A stretch of DNA of 19,317 nucleotides from Rhodobacteraceae bacterium UBA6273. Its GTDB lineage: Bacteria; Pseudomonadota; Alphaproteobacteria; Rhodobacterales; Rhodobacteraceae. The stretch covers positions 1 to 19,317 of the forward strand of contig DJUV01000200.1 in NCBI GenBank assembly GCA_002440625.1, given 5' to 3'. A model generated the notes under the pieces. That model saw only the letters and a list, made by a program, of their open reading frames with translations. It was not told where the DNA came from and searched no databases. The translations under genes were made by a program, and so were the position numbers. Each line of letters starts with the position of its first letter. The first letter of the stretch is position 1. Below are positions 6,717 to 14,376 of the stretch, in pieces.

Positions 6717-7134
6717 GTTGCTTGCCATCGTCATGGCTTTGGGCGTCATCGGGTTTGTCGGGGTCTTCGTTTGGGGGGCGGTGCGAACCGCGGGCCCGGT
6801 GCAGACAACCGGCGACGGGTCTGTGGCAACTGCAACGGTCTCGGAAACGCTTTCGGTCGGTCGCGTCGACGCGCAGATATATGCTTTGGGCAACCGTGAC
6901 GTCCGACTGGAAATCCAGTTCACTCTCAATGCCGATGCCATCGAGTCGACGGAGGTGCGGCCGAACGTCAACTTTGCCATGACCCAAATGCACATGGACG
7001 GCTTCGAACCGCAGCTCGAACGCGTCGAAGCGGGCGTTTGGCGCGCAAGATTCAAGCTGCCGATGGCGGGACCTTGGATCGCCAGCGTCGGCTTCGGAGA
7101 GGAATTTGCAGAGGTCGAATTCGATGCCCAGTGA
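6706..7134 (+). CDS. FixH/YtkA-like membrane-anchored periplasmic protein
   Basis: A 142-residue protein: basic start (MKTRLL), one membrane helix (residues 5-27), then a beta-rich periplasmic domain ending in LPMAGPWIASVGFGEEFAEVEFD. The segment with NFAMTQMHMDGFEPQLERVEAGVWRARFKLPMAGPW matches the immunoglobulin-like FixH/YtkA fold, whose FixH members help copper delivery or assembly of cbb3 oxidases. Its MTQMHM segment supplies possible copper ligands. Both ends overlap neighbours by 11 bases, so expression is tightly coupled to the diheme cytochrome and the CPTC membrane protein. Confidence 0.72.
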   Translation: MKTRLLAIVMALGVIGFVGVFVWGAVRTAGPVQTTGDGSVATATVSETLSVGRVDAQIYALGNRDVRLEIQFTLNADAIESTEVRPNVNFAMTQMHMDGFEPQLERVEAGVWRARFKLPMAGPWIASVGFGEEFAEVEFDAQ

Positions 7135-7615
7135 TCTTTCGCCATCACAGATCGCACAGGTTGATACCTTTCGCAGGGGCCTGCGCGGCACGATCGTTGG
7201 CATTGCGTTCTTTGTTTTCCTCGGCACGGTAACTGCTGTCTGGGCCAACCCCTGGTTTGTGCGCATGACGCCTGTTGGACCTTGGGAGTTCGGGGCGACC
7301 GTCTTCACTGCCCTGCTCGCCGGCGTGACGGCCGGACTCTGGGTTCCAAAGTGCCGTCTGCGCACGTCCGGGACCGGTGGTCTCGCCAGTCTCCTCGGGA
7401 TCGCCTGCCCGACCTGCAACAAGGTCCTGATGCTGGTTTTCGGCGGACCGGCCTTGCTCGCCTGGTTCGATCCGGTCCGGCCCTATCTCGCGGCGGCGGG
7501 GGTGATCGTCATGGGCTTCGCGGCCTTCGGTGCCTGGAGGTCGTTTCGCGAGACTCAGGTTCCGGTCACGCCTGCCGGTGAAGCCGCCGTCCCGATGAAC
7601 GGAGGTGTTGAATGA
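7124..7615 (+). CDS. Four-helix membrane protein with CPTC motif
   Basis: A 163-residue protein with about four membrane helices (near residues 23-41, 55-74, 87-114 and 121-139). A C95-P-T-C98 pair sits at the start of the third helix (LGIACPTCNKVLMLVFGGPALLAWFDPVRP). The arrangement resembles small unnamed membrane proteins with CPxCNK found beside copper and respiratory genes. The pair could carry electrons as a disulfide or bind a metal. The start at 7124 overlaps the FixH-like gene by 11 bases, and its TGA overlaps the next ATG (ATGA). I cannot assign a family name. Confidence 0.75.
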   Translation: MPSDLSPSQIAQVDTFRRGLRGTIVGIAFFVFLGTVTAVWANPWFVRMTPVGPWEFGATVFTALLAGVTAGLWVPKCRLRTSGTGGLASLLGIACPTCNKVLMLVFGGPALLAWFDPVRPYLAAAGVIVMGFAAFGAWRSFRETQVPVTPAGEAAVPMNGGVE

Positions 7616-8046
7616 AGCATCTGGGCCAAAACCTGAAAACGCGACCGTGTCGCCACCCACTTCGGCGGGTCGCGGTTCCCCACCTGATCGCCAGGTTCCC
7701 CGGAACGCGCCAGCTCCTCCCGATCACTGAGGCCGTCCGCGCGGCGGGAGTGCGGTCGCAGCCCGAACGCCCGTGGAACCGGCGCGACCATGCATTCTTC
7801 CTTGCCTTCGCGCCCGAGGATGCGCTGCGCTTGACGTTGACGGTCGTGGCAGAGCACGGCGGTTTGGGGTCGACAGTTGACGCGCCGATCGCGAGGGACA
7901 TCGTGCCTTTTGCACGGCATGGCGACCTTCCGCCCGAAGCCTCTTCTCCAGCGGCACAGCGGGCGCGGGTCAGGGAGGACCTCGCCCGCCTGTCCAAGCG
8001 CATCCTTCCACGCGATCATTCCAGCACAGTGGTGAGCCGCACATGA
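7612..8046 (+). CDS. Orphan C-terminal fragment of penicillin-binding protein 2
   Basis: A 144-residue frame whose residues 46-131 match the C-terminal end of the PBP2/MrdA transpeptidase: GVRSQPERPWNRRDHAFFLAF, VVAEHGGLGS, DAPIARDIVPFARHGD, then an Arg/Glu-rich helix. Just before it, ARFPGTRQ (27-34) aligns with the AGKTGTSQ region, so the KTG motif is destroyed, and the SxxK and SxN motifs are absent. It cannot be an active transpeptidase. Yet it has an excellent ribosome site (GGAGGTG, 4 bases before ATG), and both its start and stop overlap neighbours as ATGA. It may be a relic carried in by recombination or a retained small protein; no signal peptide is seen. Confidence 0.72.
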   Translation: MKHLGQNLKTRPCRHPLRRVAVPHLIARFPGTRQLLPITEAVRAAGVRSQPERPWNRRDHAFFLAFAPEDALRLTLTVVAEHGGLGSTVDAPIARDIVPFARHGDLPPEASSPAAQRARVREDLARLSKRILPRDHSSTVVSRT

Positions 8047-8516
8047 AACGCAGAATTGGCTTCCTTCTTCGGACTGGATCACGGACCGTGATTTCTGGCG
8101 CTTGTCTTCTTTTGCTCGCCGCGCAGCCGGCACTGCCCTTCTTTCACGACAACCCAGACGTGGAACTCGGCCAGCGGGTCTACGAAAGTGTCTGCTCGGC
8201 TTGCCACGGCACGCGGCTTCAGGGCAATCCAGACTGGCAATCCGCCAATCCGGACGGCACCTATCCCGCGCCGCCCCACGACGAAACGGGCCATACATGG
8301 CATCACGGCAATGCGATGCTGCTCGATTACATCCGGCGCGGAGGCCAGGCCGTCCTGGGCGATATGGGCGTCGAGTTCAAATCCGGCATGCCGGCCTTCG
8401 AGGGCCAGTTGAGCGAAGCTGAAATCGGCGCTGTTCTGGACTATATCAAATCTACATGGCCCGAGCGTATCCGCGCGGTGCAGGCCCAAAGGACAGCTGT
8501 GGAGGCGCAGGAGTGA
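8043..8516 (+). CDS. Periplasmic monoheme cytochrome c
   Basis: A 157-residue class I-like cytochrome c. It has a signal peptide (residues 1-32, with basic start and LLLLAAQPALP), a haem motif C51-S-A-C54-H55 in YESVCSACHGTRLQG, and the likely axial Met M116 in FKSGMPAFEGQLSEAEI followed by the closing helix (VLDYIKSTWP). A His-rich segment (PPHDETGHTWHHGN, 77-90) lies in between and is typical of cytochromes found beside multicopper oxidases. Its ATG overlaps the stop of the PBP2 fragment, and its TGA touches the next ATG (TGATG). Likely role: electron acceptor or donor for the copper oxidase. Confidence 0.9.
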   Translation: MKRRIGFLLRTGSRTVISGACLLLLAAQPALPFFHDNPDVELGQRVYESVCSACHGTRLQGNPDWQSANPDGTYPAPPHDETGHTWHHGNAMLLDYIRRGGQAVLGDMGVEFKSGMPAFEGQLSEAEIGAVLDYIKSTWPERIRAVQAQRTAVEAQE

Positions 8517-8935
8517 TGGCGGGGCGGCAGGTCGGATCACTCAGTATTCTCAGCCTATTGGCTTGGGTGCTGCGCTCTGTGACGATCCTCGCGCTGGTTG
8601 TGGCGCTCTGGCCGGTCATGGCCGGCCATGCGGCTACCGCCGCTGCCGCCGCCAATGCGCAGCCGGTCGCGATGGCCGGGCATCACGCGATGGCGAAGTT
8701 CGGAAACCCATCGGCGACGACCGACGGGAGGCCCGGAACGGTTTCCCCGGGCAGCGACGTTCCTGGCGCGATGACTTGCAAGATGCACTGCATTGGAGCC
8801 AGTGTCTTGCCGCAGCCCTCCCGGGCCACGGGACCGGGGCTTCCGCTCGCCGCTCGCCTGCATCTGGTTGAAGCCCCCTGGCCACCGTCACATGCGGGGT
8901 TTCCGCCAAGACGTCCTCCGAAAGCCGCTGGCTGA
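8516..8935 (+). CDS. Exported Met/His/Cys-rich small protein, probable copper-binding
   Basis: A 139-residue protein with one long hydrophobic segment (residues 9-38) and then a soluble part with possible copper ligands: MAGHHAMAKFG (53-63) and C88-K-M-H-C92. The end is proline- and arginine-rich (HAGFPPRRPPKA). No named domain is recognised. The layout recalls the protein at 4632-4997. The ATG at 8516 shares its A with the upstream TGA; a GTG directly before it is an in-frame alternative. It lies between a cytochrome c and the multicopper oxidase, 60 bases before the latter, which supports a role in periplasmic copper binding, by inference only. Confidence 0.72.
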   Translation: MAGRQVGSLSILSLLAWVLRSVTILALVVALWPVMAGHAATAAAAANAQPVAMAGHHAMAKFGNPSATTDGRPGTVSPGSDVPGAMTCKMHCIGASVLPQPSRATGPGLPLAARLHLVEAPWPPSHAGFPPRRPPKAAG

Positions 8936-8995
8936 CCATTGCGGCGCCAGCCGCACACCACCAATCAGCAGACGAATCCTTCTGGAGATGACAAC

Positions 8996-10447
8996 ATGAT
9001 CAGCTTTACCCGCCGCGGCTTCCTCGGCGCTTCCACCGCAGCAGCGACATCCCTCCTTCTGCCGGCCCGCGTCCGGGCGGCATCCGATGCACTGTCGCTT
9101 ACCGCCACGACCCGCACAATTGAGGTGCACGGCCGGGCCGCCACCGTCATGGGCCTGCTCAACGCCCAGGGCGGAACTGGCCTGACGCTCGATCCCGGCC
9201 AGCGCTTCCGCGTCGATCTGACGAATGCGCTTGACGTCGAGACGATCATTCACTGGCACGGACAGATTCCCCCCAATGCCCAGGACGGCGTGCCAAACAC
9301 CAACCCGATGCTCGCACCCGGAGAGTCGAAGGCCTATGATTACGCTCCGCGGCCAGGCACCTTCTGGATGCACAGCCACATTCCCGTGCAGGAGGTCGGA
9401 TTTCTCGCAGCGCCGCTGATCGTACGTTCAGCGGCCGACCTTGCCGCCGACCGGCAGGAGGTGGTGCTGTTCCTGCACGACTTCTCGTTCAAGGCGCCCG
9501 AAGAGGTGCTCGCCGAGGTCACAGGCGATGCCGGCATGGATCATTCGGCGATGGCGATGCCGCAGGCCGAGGCTCCGGTGCAAGACATGGGCGCAATGGC
9601 GGGTGGCATGCCGGGCATGGGCGCCATGGAGATGGATCTCAACGATTTCGACTTCGACGCGTATCTCGCCAACGACCGCACACTGGACGACCCCGAGGTC
9701 GTGCAGGTCGAACCGGGCGGCCGTGTGCTCTTGCGTGCGATCAACGCTTCTTCGATGACTGCCTTCTGGATCGACCTGGGGCGGGTCTCGGGCCGGCTCG
9801 TAGCAACCGATGGCGATCCCTGCCAGCCGTTCACTGCGACGCGCTTCGGCTTTGCGCCCGGCCAGCGTCTGGACATCGAGATCGACCTGCCCAAGGACGG
9901 ATCGGCGCTGCCGGTGCTTGCGCTCCGCGAGGGTGCCAGGGAGCGGACGGGGATCGTGCTTGCTCCAGGCGGTGCGAAAGTGTCCCAAATCGAAGACATG
10001 GCAGGGGCCGATCATCCGGCCTTCTCGGGCGATCTCGCTCAGGAAAGCGCCCTTCGTGCGGTCACGCCTCTGGCGGCGCGCCCCGCTGATCGGTCACAGA
10101 TGGTGATGCTCGGGGGCTCGATGATGCCTTACGTCTGGACAATCAACGGCCAGACATATGGCAGCCATGCGCCGATTCCGGCGCGGTCCGGCGAACGGGT
10201 AGAAGTGACGTTCCATAATATGTCGATGATGGCCCATCCCATGCATTTGCACGGGCATGTGTTCCAGGTGGTGGGCTTCGGCCCGAACCGGATCGCGGGC
10301 GCTTTGCGCGATACCGTCCATGTGCCGCCAATGAACATGGTGACCATTGCCTTCGACGCGGGCGAGGCCGCGCCGTGGATGCTGCACTGCCACCACATGG
10401 GCCATCTGCAAACCGGCATGATGACCGAACTGGCCGTAACCGCCTGA
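8996..10447 (+). CDS. Tat-exported multicopper oxidase
   Basis: A 483-residue three-cupredoxin oxidase. It has a Tat signal (TRRGFLGASTAAATSLLLP). All four copper-binding motifs are seen: HWHG (86-89), HSH (126-128), HPMHLHGH (414-421) and HCHHMGHLQTGM (464-475). Type 1 copper ligands are H414, C465, H470 and probably M475. A Met/His-rich loop (MDHSAMAMPQ to MGAMEM, residues 181-213) resembles the substrate-gating loops of CueO/CopA enzymes. Likely activity: oxidation of Cu(I) to Cu(II) in the periplasm, with oxygen as acceptor; a phenol or other metal substrate is possible. GGAGATG lies before ATG 8996, which decides the start. It is the core of the block. Confidence 0.93.
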   Translation: MISFTRRGFLGASTAAATSLLLPARVRAASDALSLTATTRTIEVHGRAATVMGLLNAQGGTGLTLDPGQRFRVDLTNALDVETIIHWHGQIPPNAQDGVPNTNPMLAPGESKAYDYAPRPGTFWMHSHIPVQEVGFLAAPLIVRSAADLAADRQEVVLFLHDFSFKAPEEVLAEVTGDAGMDHSAMAMPQAEAPVQDMGAMAGGMPGMGAMEMDLNDFDFDAYLANDRTLDDPEVVQVEPGGRVLLRAINASSMTAFWIDLGRVSGRLVATDGDPCQPFTATRFGFAPGQRLDIEIDLPKDGSALPVLALREGARERTGIVLAPGGAKVSQIEDMAGADHPAFSGDLAQESALRAVTPLAARPADRSQMVMLGGSMMPYVWTINGQTYGSHAPIPARSGERVEVTFHNMSMMAHPMHLHGHVFQVVGFGPNRIAGALRDTVHVPPMNMVTIAFDAGEAAPWMLHCHHMGHLQTGMMTELAVTA

Positions 10448-10499
10448 GCGGACCCGCGGACCGGTGCGCCCGCAACGGTCTGCCTTCACTGGAGACATC

Positions 10500-11402
10500 A
10501 TGATGCGAAGCTCATTCCTCATACCCCTGATCATCGCCCTGGCAGCGCCGCCTGGCGCAAGAGCACAAGAGACCGCCCGGCTCCGCGATCTTCTCGGTCA
10601 ATCCCATGTCCACGGCCTTGGATTCGGGCCCGGCGCAGGAGCCGGGGAGCCAGGGCGGCTGGTCATTGCCACACACAACGGGCTCTTCGCCGCCGATCCC
10701 ATTTCGCCGCTCGCGGCGCGGCTCGGAACCAGTGGTGACGACTTCATGGGTTGGTCCGCCGCGCCTGATCAACCGGGCGTCGCCTATGCCAGCGGCCACC
10801 CCGCAGGTGGCGGCAATCTTGGCGTCATCCGCACCACCGACGGCGGCCTGACCTGGGCAGCGCTGTCGCCCGGCGCCGGCGGGCCAGTCGATTTCCATCA
10901 GATGGAGGTCAGCCGCGCCGATCCGTCCGTACTTTGGGGCGTCAATCACGGCGCCTCGCTGCAGGTCAGCCGGGATGGCGGCCAAACCTGGGACGAGACC
11001 GGACGTGTACCCGAGGGCGTGATCGACATTGCCACCTCGCCCACCGATCCGGAACGGCTGTTTGCTGCGACTCGCACAGGGCTTCTGGCAAGCGCGGATG
11101 GCGGGGCCTCATGGCAAACCCTGGTCTCCGGGGCGCCGGTCAGCCTCGTCGATTTCGATCCTGACGGCAAGCTTTTGGCCTTTGTCATTGGCAGGGGTCT
11201 GATGGCTACGAGCGACCCGGCGGAGGCCGGAACGGTTGAACCAAAGTGGGAAACCCTGAGTTCCGGTCCGGACGACGACTATTTCCTCTACCTTGCCCAT
11301 GACCCCGGCACGCCGGGGCGCATGTTCGCTGCGACCGGGGAGGGGCAGCTCGTCGTGAGTTCCGATGGCGGCCGTTCATGGTCCTTGATGGCGCGCCCTT
11401 GA
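10500..11402 (+). CDS. Exported Asp-box repeat protein, F510_1955-like
   Basis: A 300-residue protein with a signal peptide (cleavage near A22) and a beta-propeller pattern. Four Asp-box (BNR) repeats are seen: TTDGGLTW (112-119), SRDGGQTW (157-164), SADGGASW (198-205) and SSDGGRSW (287-294). The opening HVHGLGF and ATHNGLF are typical of the group that databases call 'F510_1955 family glycosylhydrolase', which frequently sits next to copper resistance genes; no sugar-cleaving activity is implied by what I see. GGAG lies 5 bases before ATG 10500 and 8 before ATG 10503, so either may be used. It follows the oxidase by 52 bases. Confidence 0.85.
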   Translation: MMRSSFLIPLIIALAAPPGARAQETARLRDLLGQSHVHGLGFGPGAGAGEPGRLVIATHNGLFAADPISPLAARLGTSGDDFMGWSAAPDQPGVAYASGHPAGGGNLGVIRTTDGGLTWAALSPGAGGPVDFHQMEVSRADPSVLWGVNHGASLQVSRDGGQTWDETGRVPEGVIDIATSPTDPERLFAATRTGLLASADGGASWQTLVSGAPVSLVDFDPDGKLLAFVIGRGLMATSDPAEAGTVEPKWETLSSGPDDDYFLYLAHDPGTPGRMFAATGEGQLVVSSDGGRSWSLMARP

Positions 11403-11480
11403 AAAGGCTGCGGCAGGAATGGCCGGGCGGCAGACAAGTTCCGCCCTCGCTGGCCTCGACAAACCGCCCGCGAGGCGTTC

Positions 11481-11915
11481 GTGAGTGATCTCTTCGCTTA
11501 TGTAGGCCTGTTTCTTGCCGCCTTTTCAGCGGCAACCCTGCTGCCGGCGCAATCAGAGGCGCTGGTCGCAGGGCTTCTGCTGGGCGGCTATGCGCCGTGG
11601 TTGGTGCTCGCGGTGGCCAGCGCCGGAAACGTGCTGGGCTCGGTCGTGAACTGGCTTCTCGGGCGCGGGATCGATCGGTTCCGTGACCGTCGCTGGTTCC
11701 CGGCGGGTCCTGCTGCACTGACAAGAGCCGAAGGCTGGTATCGGCGCTATGGCAGGTGGTCGCTCCTTCTGGCCTGGACGCCGATCATCGGCGATCCGCT
11801 CACTGTCGTCGCCGGCGTATTGCGGGAACCTTTCCCGGTATTCCTGCTCCTCGTTAGTGTTGCCAAGATCGGCCGCTACATCGTTCTTGCGGCAGTCACG
11901 CAAGGGATCGGGTGA
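11481..11915 (+). CDS. YqaA/DedA-type membrane protein
   Basis: A 144-residue membrane protein of the VTT/SNARE-associated (DedA, YqaA) type: FLAAFSAATLLPAQSEALVAGLLLGG, then LAVASAGNVLGSVVNWLLGRGIDRF, RYGRWSLLLAWTPIIGDPLTVVAGVLR and a last helix. The (F/Y)GRW..L..W.P..GD motif is the family signature. These proteins are thought to act in lipid scrambling or membrane homeostasis, and YqaA members often end copper-oxidase operons. I used GTG at 11481 with GAGG 5 bases upstream; it starts 78 bases after the Asp-box gene. Its 3' end overlaps by 20 bases the end of a converging small gene. Confidence 0.83.
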   Translation: MSDLFAYVGLFLAAFSAATLLPAQSEALVAGLLLGGYAPWLVLAVASAGNVLGSVVNWLLGRGIDRFRDRRWFPAGPAALTRAEGWYRRYGRWSLLLAWTPIIGDPLTVVAGVLREPFPVFLLLVSVAKIGRYIVLAAVTQGIG

Positions 11916-12120
11916 CAAGGGCCTTGCGACGCCGGGCTGTAGTTGCGACCAAAGGCGCTAACATCGCGACCAAGCGGTCCAGTGCGGCGTGGTCCGCGCC
12001 CGCGCGCCTCTCGGTCATGATCTCCGCCGGATCCCGATAGGACGCCGCGCAGCTGACGACGAAGGATACGGCGAAGAGGATCACCACTTTCGGAAACTGC
12101 GTTCCCTTGAACGAAATCAT
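11896..12120 (-). CDS. Small putative lipoprotein
   Basis: A 74-residue protein with a very strong ribosome site (GGAGGAG, 6 bases before the ATG at 12120), which decides the start. It has a short basic N-terminus, a hydrophobic helix (VVILFAVSFVVS) and a possible lipobox V21-V-S-C24, then a charged, helical mature part (DPAEIMTERRAGADHAALDRLVAMLAP) and a basic end. The sequence is not recognised. It converges on the YqaA-type gene and overlaps its end by 20 bases, so the transcripts are antisense there. Confidence 0.6.
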   Translation of the reverse strand: MISFKGTQFPKVVILFAVSFVVSCAASYRDPAEIMTERRAGADHAALDRLVAMLAPLVATTARRRKALVTRSLA

Positions 12121-12527
12121 GATGTCTCCTCCGAACGGCACCGCAGAAGTTGGAACCGACGATCATCCAGGACACAAGGTTCACGAAACCAAGTTTGCGA
12201 CAGAGCCGGTGAAAGCGCGGTCTGCGGCTGCAACCTTGCCGCAAGGCGGCAGAACGAATGGCGACCGCGCGGCGCATAGGGCGGGGTTACCTGGTCAAAA
12301 GCGCTATAAGGGGTAGGCTCCGGTCATTCCGAGCCGTTCCACGATAGAACAGGGCGACCCCGACAGCATGGCCCCTATGCCGGGCTGCATCACCTCTGTC
12401 CGTGGCGAAACTCTGGAGGATATGGCGTTCCTGTCGTGGGAGGCCGTTTGTCGATATGCATCTTGTGGGCCGTAGCTCCAGCCTTCCACGGGCCTCGTGG
12501 CGCGCGGCTGACACTTAGCGCCGTTGA
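12121..12527. other. Gene-free stretch left of the scpB remnant
   Basis: I see no convincing gene here. Frames on both strands are short or have poor composition and no recognisable motif. It should hold the promoter of the small lipoprotein gene near its left edge. A small perfect hairpin (TGCCGC, loop AAG, GCGGCA) lies at 12237-12251 without a T-run. Given the broken genes to its right, it is probably junction debris. Confidence 0.5.
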
Positions 12528-12623
12528 GGCCTGCGCCGGGTTTGCCTGGCGGCGGCGTGGCAGGCGGTGCAGCTGGCGGGTGATCTGACAAGGCGGGCCG
12601 CCAGGCTCCGGGCGGTGGCGTGA
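12528..12623 (+). pseudogene. Possible DUF1403 C-terminal remnant
   Basis: About 31 codons in one frame (ending in TGA at 12621) read ...AAAWQAVQLAGDLTRRAARLRAVA, resembling the helical part of DUF1403 proteins, which I recall being encoded directly upstream of plasmid-type scpB genes in Rhodobacteraceae. Its position immediately before the scpB remnant fits. The match is short and a stop precedes it at 12525, so this is a tentative call. Confidence 0.3.
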
Positions 12624-13083
12624 ATGGCTCAAGCGGATCGAGGCTGTGTTCTTTGCCTCTGCCGCGCCGGTCGTGCGCGGGGATCTGGCGAAGGTGGTCG
12701 GGCATGGGGTCTTGTCGGCTTCTGATTGACGACCTCGCCGCCGATCTGGACGGCCGGCCCTGTGAGGTGGCGCACGTCGGCGCCGGCAGGATGCTGCGCA
12801 CCTGAGCCGCCTGGGCACCGGTCATCCGCGCGGCTGCCGATACCGGCGGGCAGGCGCTCCGCTTGAGCGAGATCGACCTTGCCTTGCTCGCGGCCATCTC
12901 TCTTCACCAGCCGATCAGCCGCGAGGGGTTGAGGGATGTCTTCGGGAAGGAGATCAGCCGCGACCCCATCACCACCGGCCCGCGCGAACCCCGCCGCAGC
13001 GCGTCTTATCCCATCGTGAAGACGGAAAGGTTCCTTGCGGGTTCTGCCGGATGCGGAGCAGATGGAGGATGCGGGGCCCGGCA
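12619..13083 (+). pseudogene. scpB: Decayed scpB (segregation and condensation protein B)
   Basis: Pieces of a ScpB-like protein can be read in order through different frames. Frame 1 (12619-12726) gives REWLKRIEAVFFASAAPVV and LAKVVGHG, ending at a TGA. Frame 2 (12722-12802) gives LLIDDLAADLDGRPCEVAHV and GRMLRT, then an in-frame TGA at 12803. The same frame continues with APVIRAAADTGGQALRLSEI, LALLAAISLHQPISREGL and DVFGKEISRDPI, then TTGPREPRRSASYPIVKTERFL. The last piece, LPDAEQMEDAGP, is shifted again. Compared with intact homologues, about ten residues are missing before TTGPREPRR and about seven before LPDAEQ. ScpB works with SMC and ScpA in chromosome segregation; this copy cannot. 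Confidence 0.75.
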
Positions 13084-13104
13084 GGCCCTGATCCCGGGGG
13101 CCGT

Positions 13105-14376
13105 TCACCGGCTTGCCCGGTCCAGTTCCAGGACCGCATCGAAGAGGACGAGTGCGCCAAGGGCAAGTTCGTCCTTTTCCGTCCATTCCTCGGGGCAATG
13201 GCTGCGCCCGGCGCGGCTGGGCACAAAGACCATGGCGGCCGGCGTGATACGCGAGAAGAAGACGGCATCGTGGCCGGCGCCGCTTGGCATCCTGACATGG
13301 ACAAGGCCGTTCTTTCGCGCCGCATCCTCAAGCCGGCCAATGAGCCCCGGATCGAAGGGCGCGGGCGGGGCATCGGAGATCGTCCGGCAGGCGGACAGCG
13401 TGATTCCCTGCGCTTCGGCAATGCCCTGAACGCGGGGGAGGAGGTCGCCGAGGAACCGCTCCATCGCCGGGCGGTTCTCGCTCCGCGCCTCGACCAGCAG
13501 GCGGACGTGGCCGGGGACGACATTGGCAGCGTTCGGAGTCACCGTCAGTTCCCCGGTCGTCGCGACGAAATAGCCGTCGCCGGCCTCGATCCGCCGCAGC
13601 GCCGCCGCGCGCACTTCGGTCACGACTTCGGCGGCGGCAAGAAGGGCGTCATGGCGCAGATGCATCGGCGTGGTGCCGGCGTGGTCGGCCATACCGGTGA
13701 GTTCGAACTCAACCCGGGTGATGCCGACGGCGGAGGTCACGATGCCGACGTCGGTGCCCCCGTCTTCAAGGACGCGGCCCTGTTCGATGTGGAGTTCCAG
13801 CCAGGCGCGGAGGTCATCGCGGGGTGTCGCCGTGATCCGGTCGGGATCGCCGCCGACCCGGGTGATGGCCTCGCGCAGGGTTTCGCCATCGGGTTTCCTC
13901 AGGTCAAGCGACTGCGGTTCCAAAGCACCAGTAAGCCCCCGCGAACCGACGCAGGAGAGGCCGAATTCGCTGACTTCCTCGGCGAGGCAGTCGATGACCT
14001 CAAGCGAATGGCGCAAGGTGATGCCGCGCTCTCTGAGGGCGCGGGCGACCTCCAGCGCCACGATCACCCCGGCGGTGCCATCGAACCGCCCGCCGTCCGG
14101 CACGGTGTCGGAGTGCGAGCCAATTGCGATGGTTCTGGCAGTGGGGTCAGAGCCGGGAAGCCGCCCGATCAGGTTGCCGGAAGCATCGACATGGGAGATC
14201 AGCCCCGCCGCGCGGAACCGCTCCTGAAGCCAGGCGCGGCCTTCGAGGAACTTTGGCGAGAAGGACCGGCGCGTGTAGGGTCGCCCGGCCTCGGTGACTT
14301 CCGCCAAAGCCATCAGGTCGGACCAGATCCGGTCGGCGCTGACGGGGTGGTTTCCGGCCCGCTCGTCAGCCGTCAT
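13105..14376 (-). CDS. M20-family amidase/ureidohydrolase (N-carbamoylase or allantoate amidohydrolase type)
   Basis: A 423-residue zinc-dependent enzyme of the HyuC/AllC group (N-carbamoyl-L-amino acid hydrolase, beta-ureidopropionase or allantoate amidohydrolase). Metal and catalytic positions are visible: H88 in GSHSDTVPDGGRFDG, D99, E133-E134 in LAEEVSEFG, H196 in LELHIEQG and H393 in SHCPEEW. The dimer-domain GMADHAGTTPM motif (H232) is also present. It removes a carbamoyl or ureido group, releasing carbon dioxide and ammonia or urea-type products, from an open-chain acid; which acid is unknown. Its ATG overlaps the TGA of the cyclic amidohydrolase gene (ATGA), making a two-gene operon whose product order matches a two-step route: ring opening, then decarbamoylation. 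Confidence 0.9.
   Translation of the reverse strand: MTADERAGNHPVSADRIWSDLMALAEVTEAGRPYTRRSFSPKFLEGRAWLQERFRAAGLISHVDASGNLIGRLPGSDPTARTIAIGSHSDTVPDGGRFDGTAGVIVALEVARALRERGITLRHSLEVIDCLAEEVSEFGLSCVGSRGLTGALEPQSLDLRKPDGETLREAITRVGGDPDRITATPRDDLRAWLELHIEQGRVLEDGGTDVGIVTSAVGITRVEFELTGMADHAGTTPMHLRHDALLAAAEVVTEVRAAALRRIEAGDGYFVATTGELTVTPNAANVVPGHVRLLVEARSENRPAMERFLGDLLPRVQGIAEAQGITLSACRTISDAPPAPFDPGLIGRLEDAARKNGLVHVRMPSGAGHDAVFFSRITPAAMVFVPSRAGRSHCPEEWTEKDELALGALVLFDAVLELDRASR

Noticed and set aside
12237..12251. Hairpin TGCCGC-AAG-GCGGCA as a terminator
   Set aside because: Stem of only 6 bp and no T-run follows on either strand.
12304..12897. 197-codon minus-strand frame
   Set aside because: Pro/Arg/Ser-rich without motifs; overlaps recognisable plus-strand scpB fragments.
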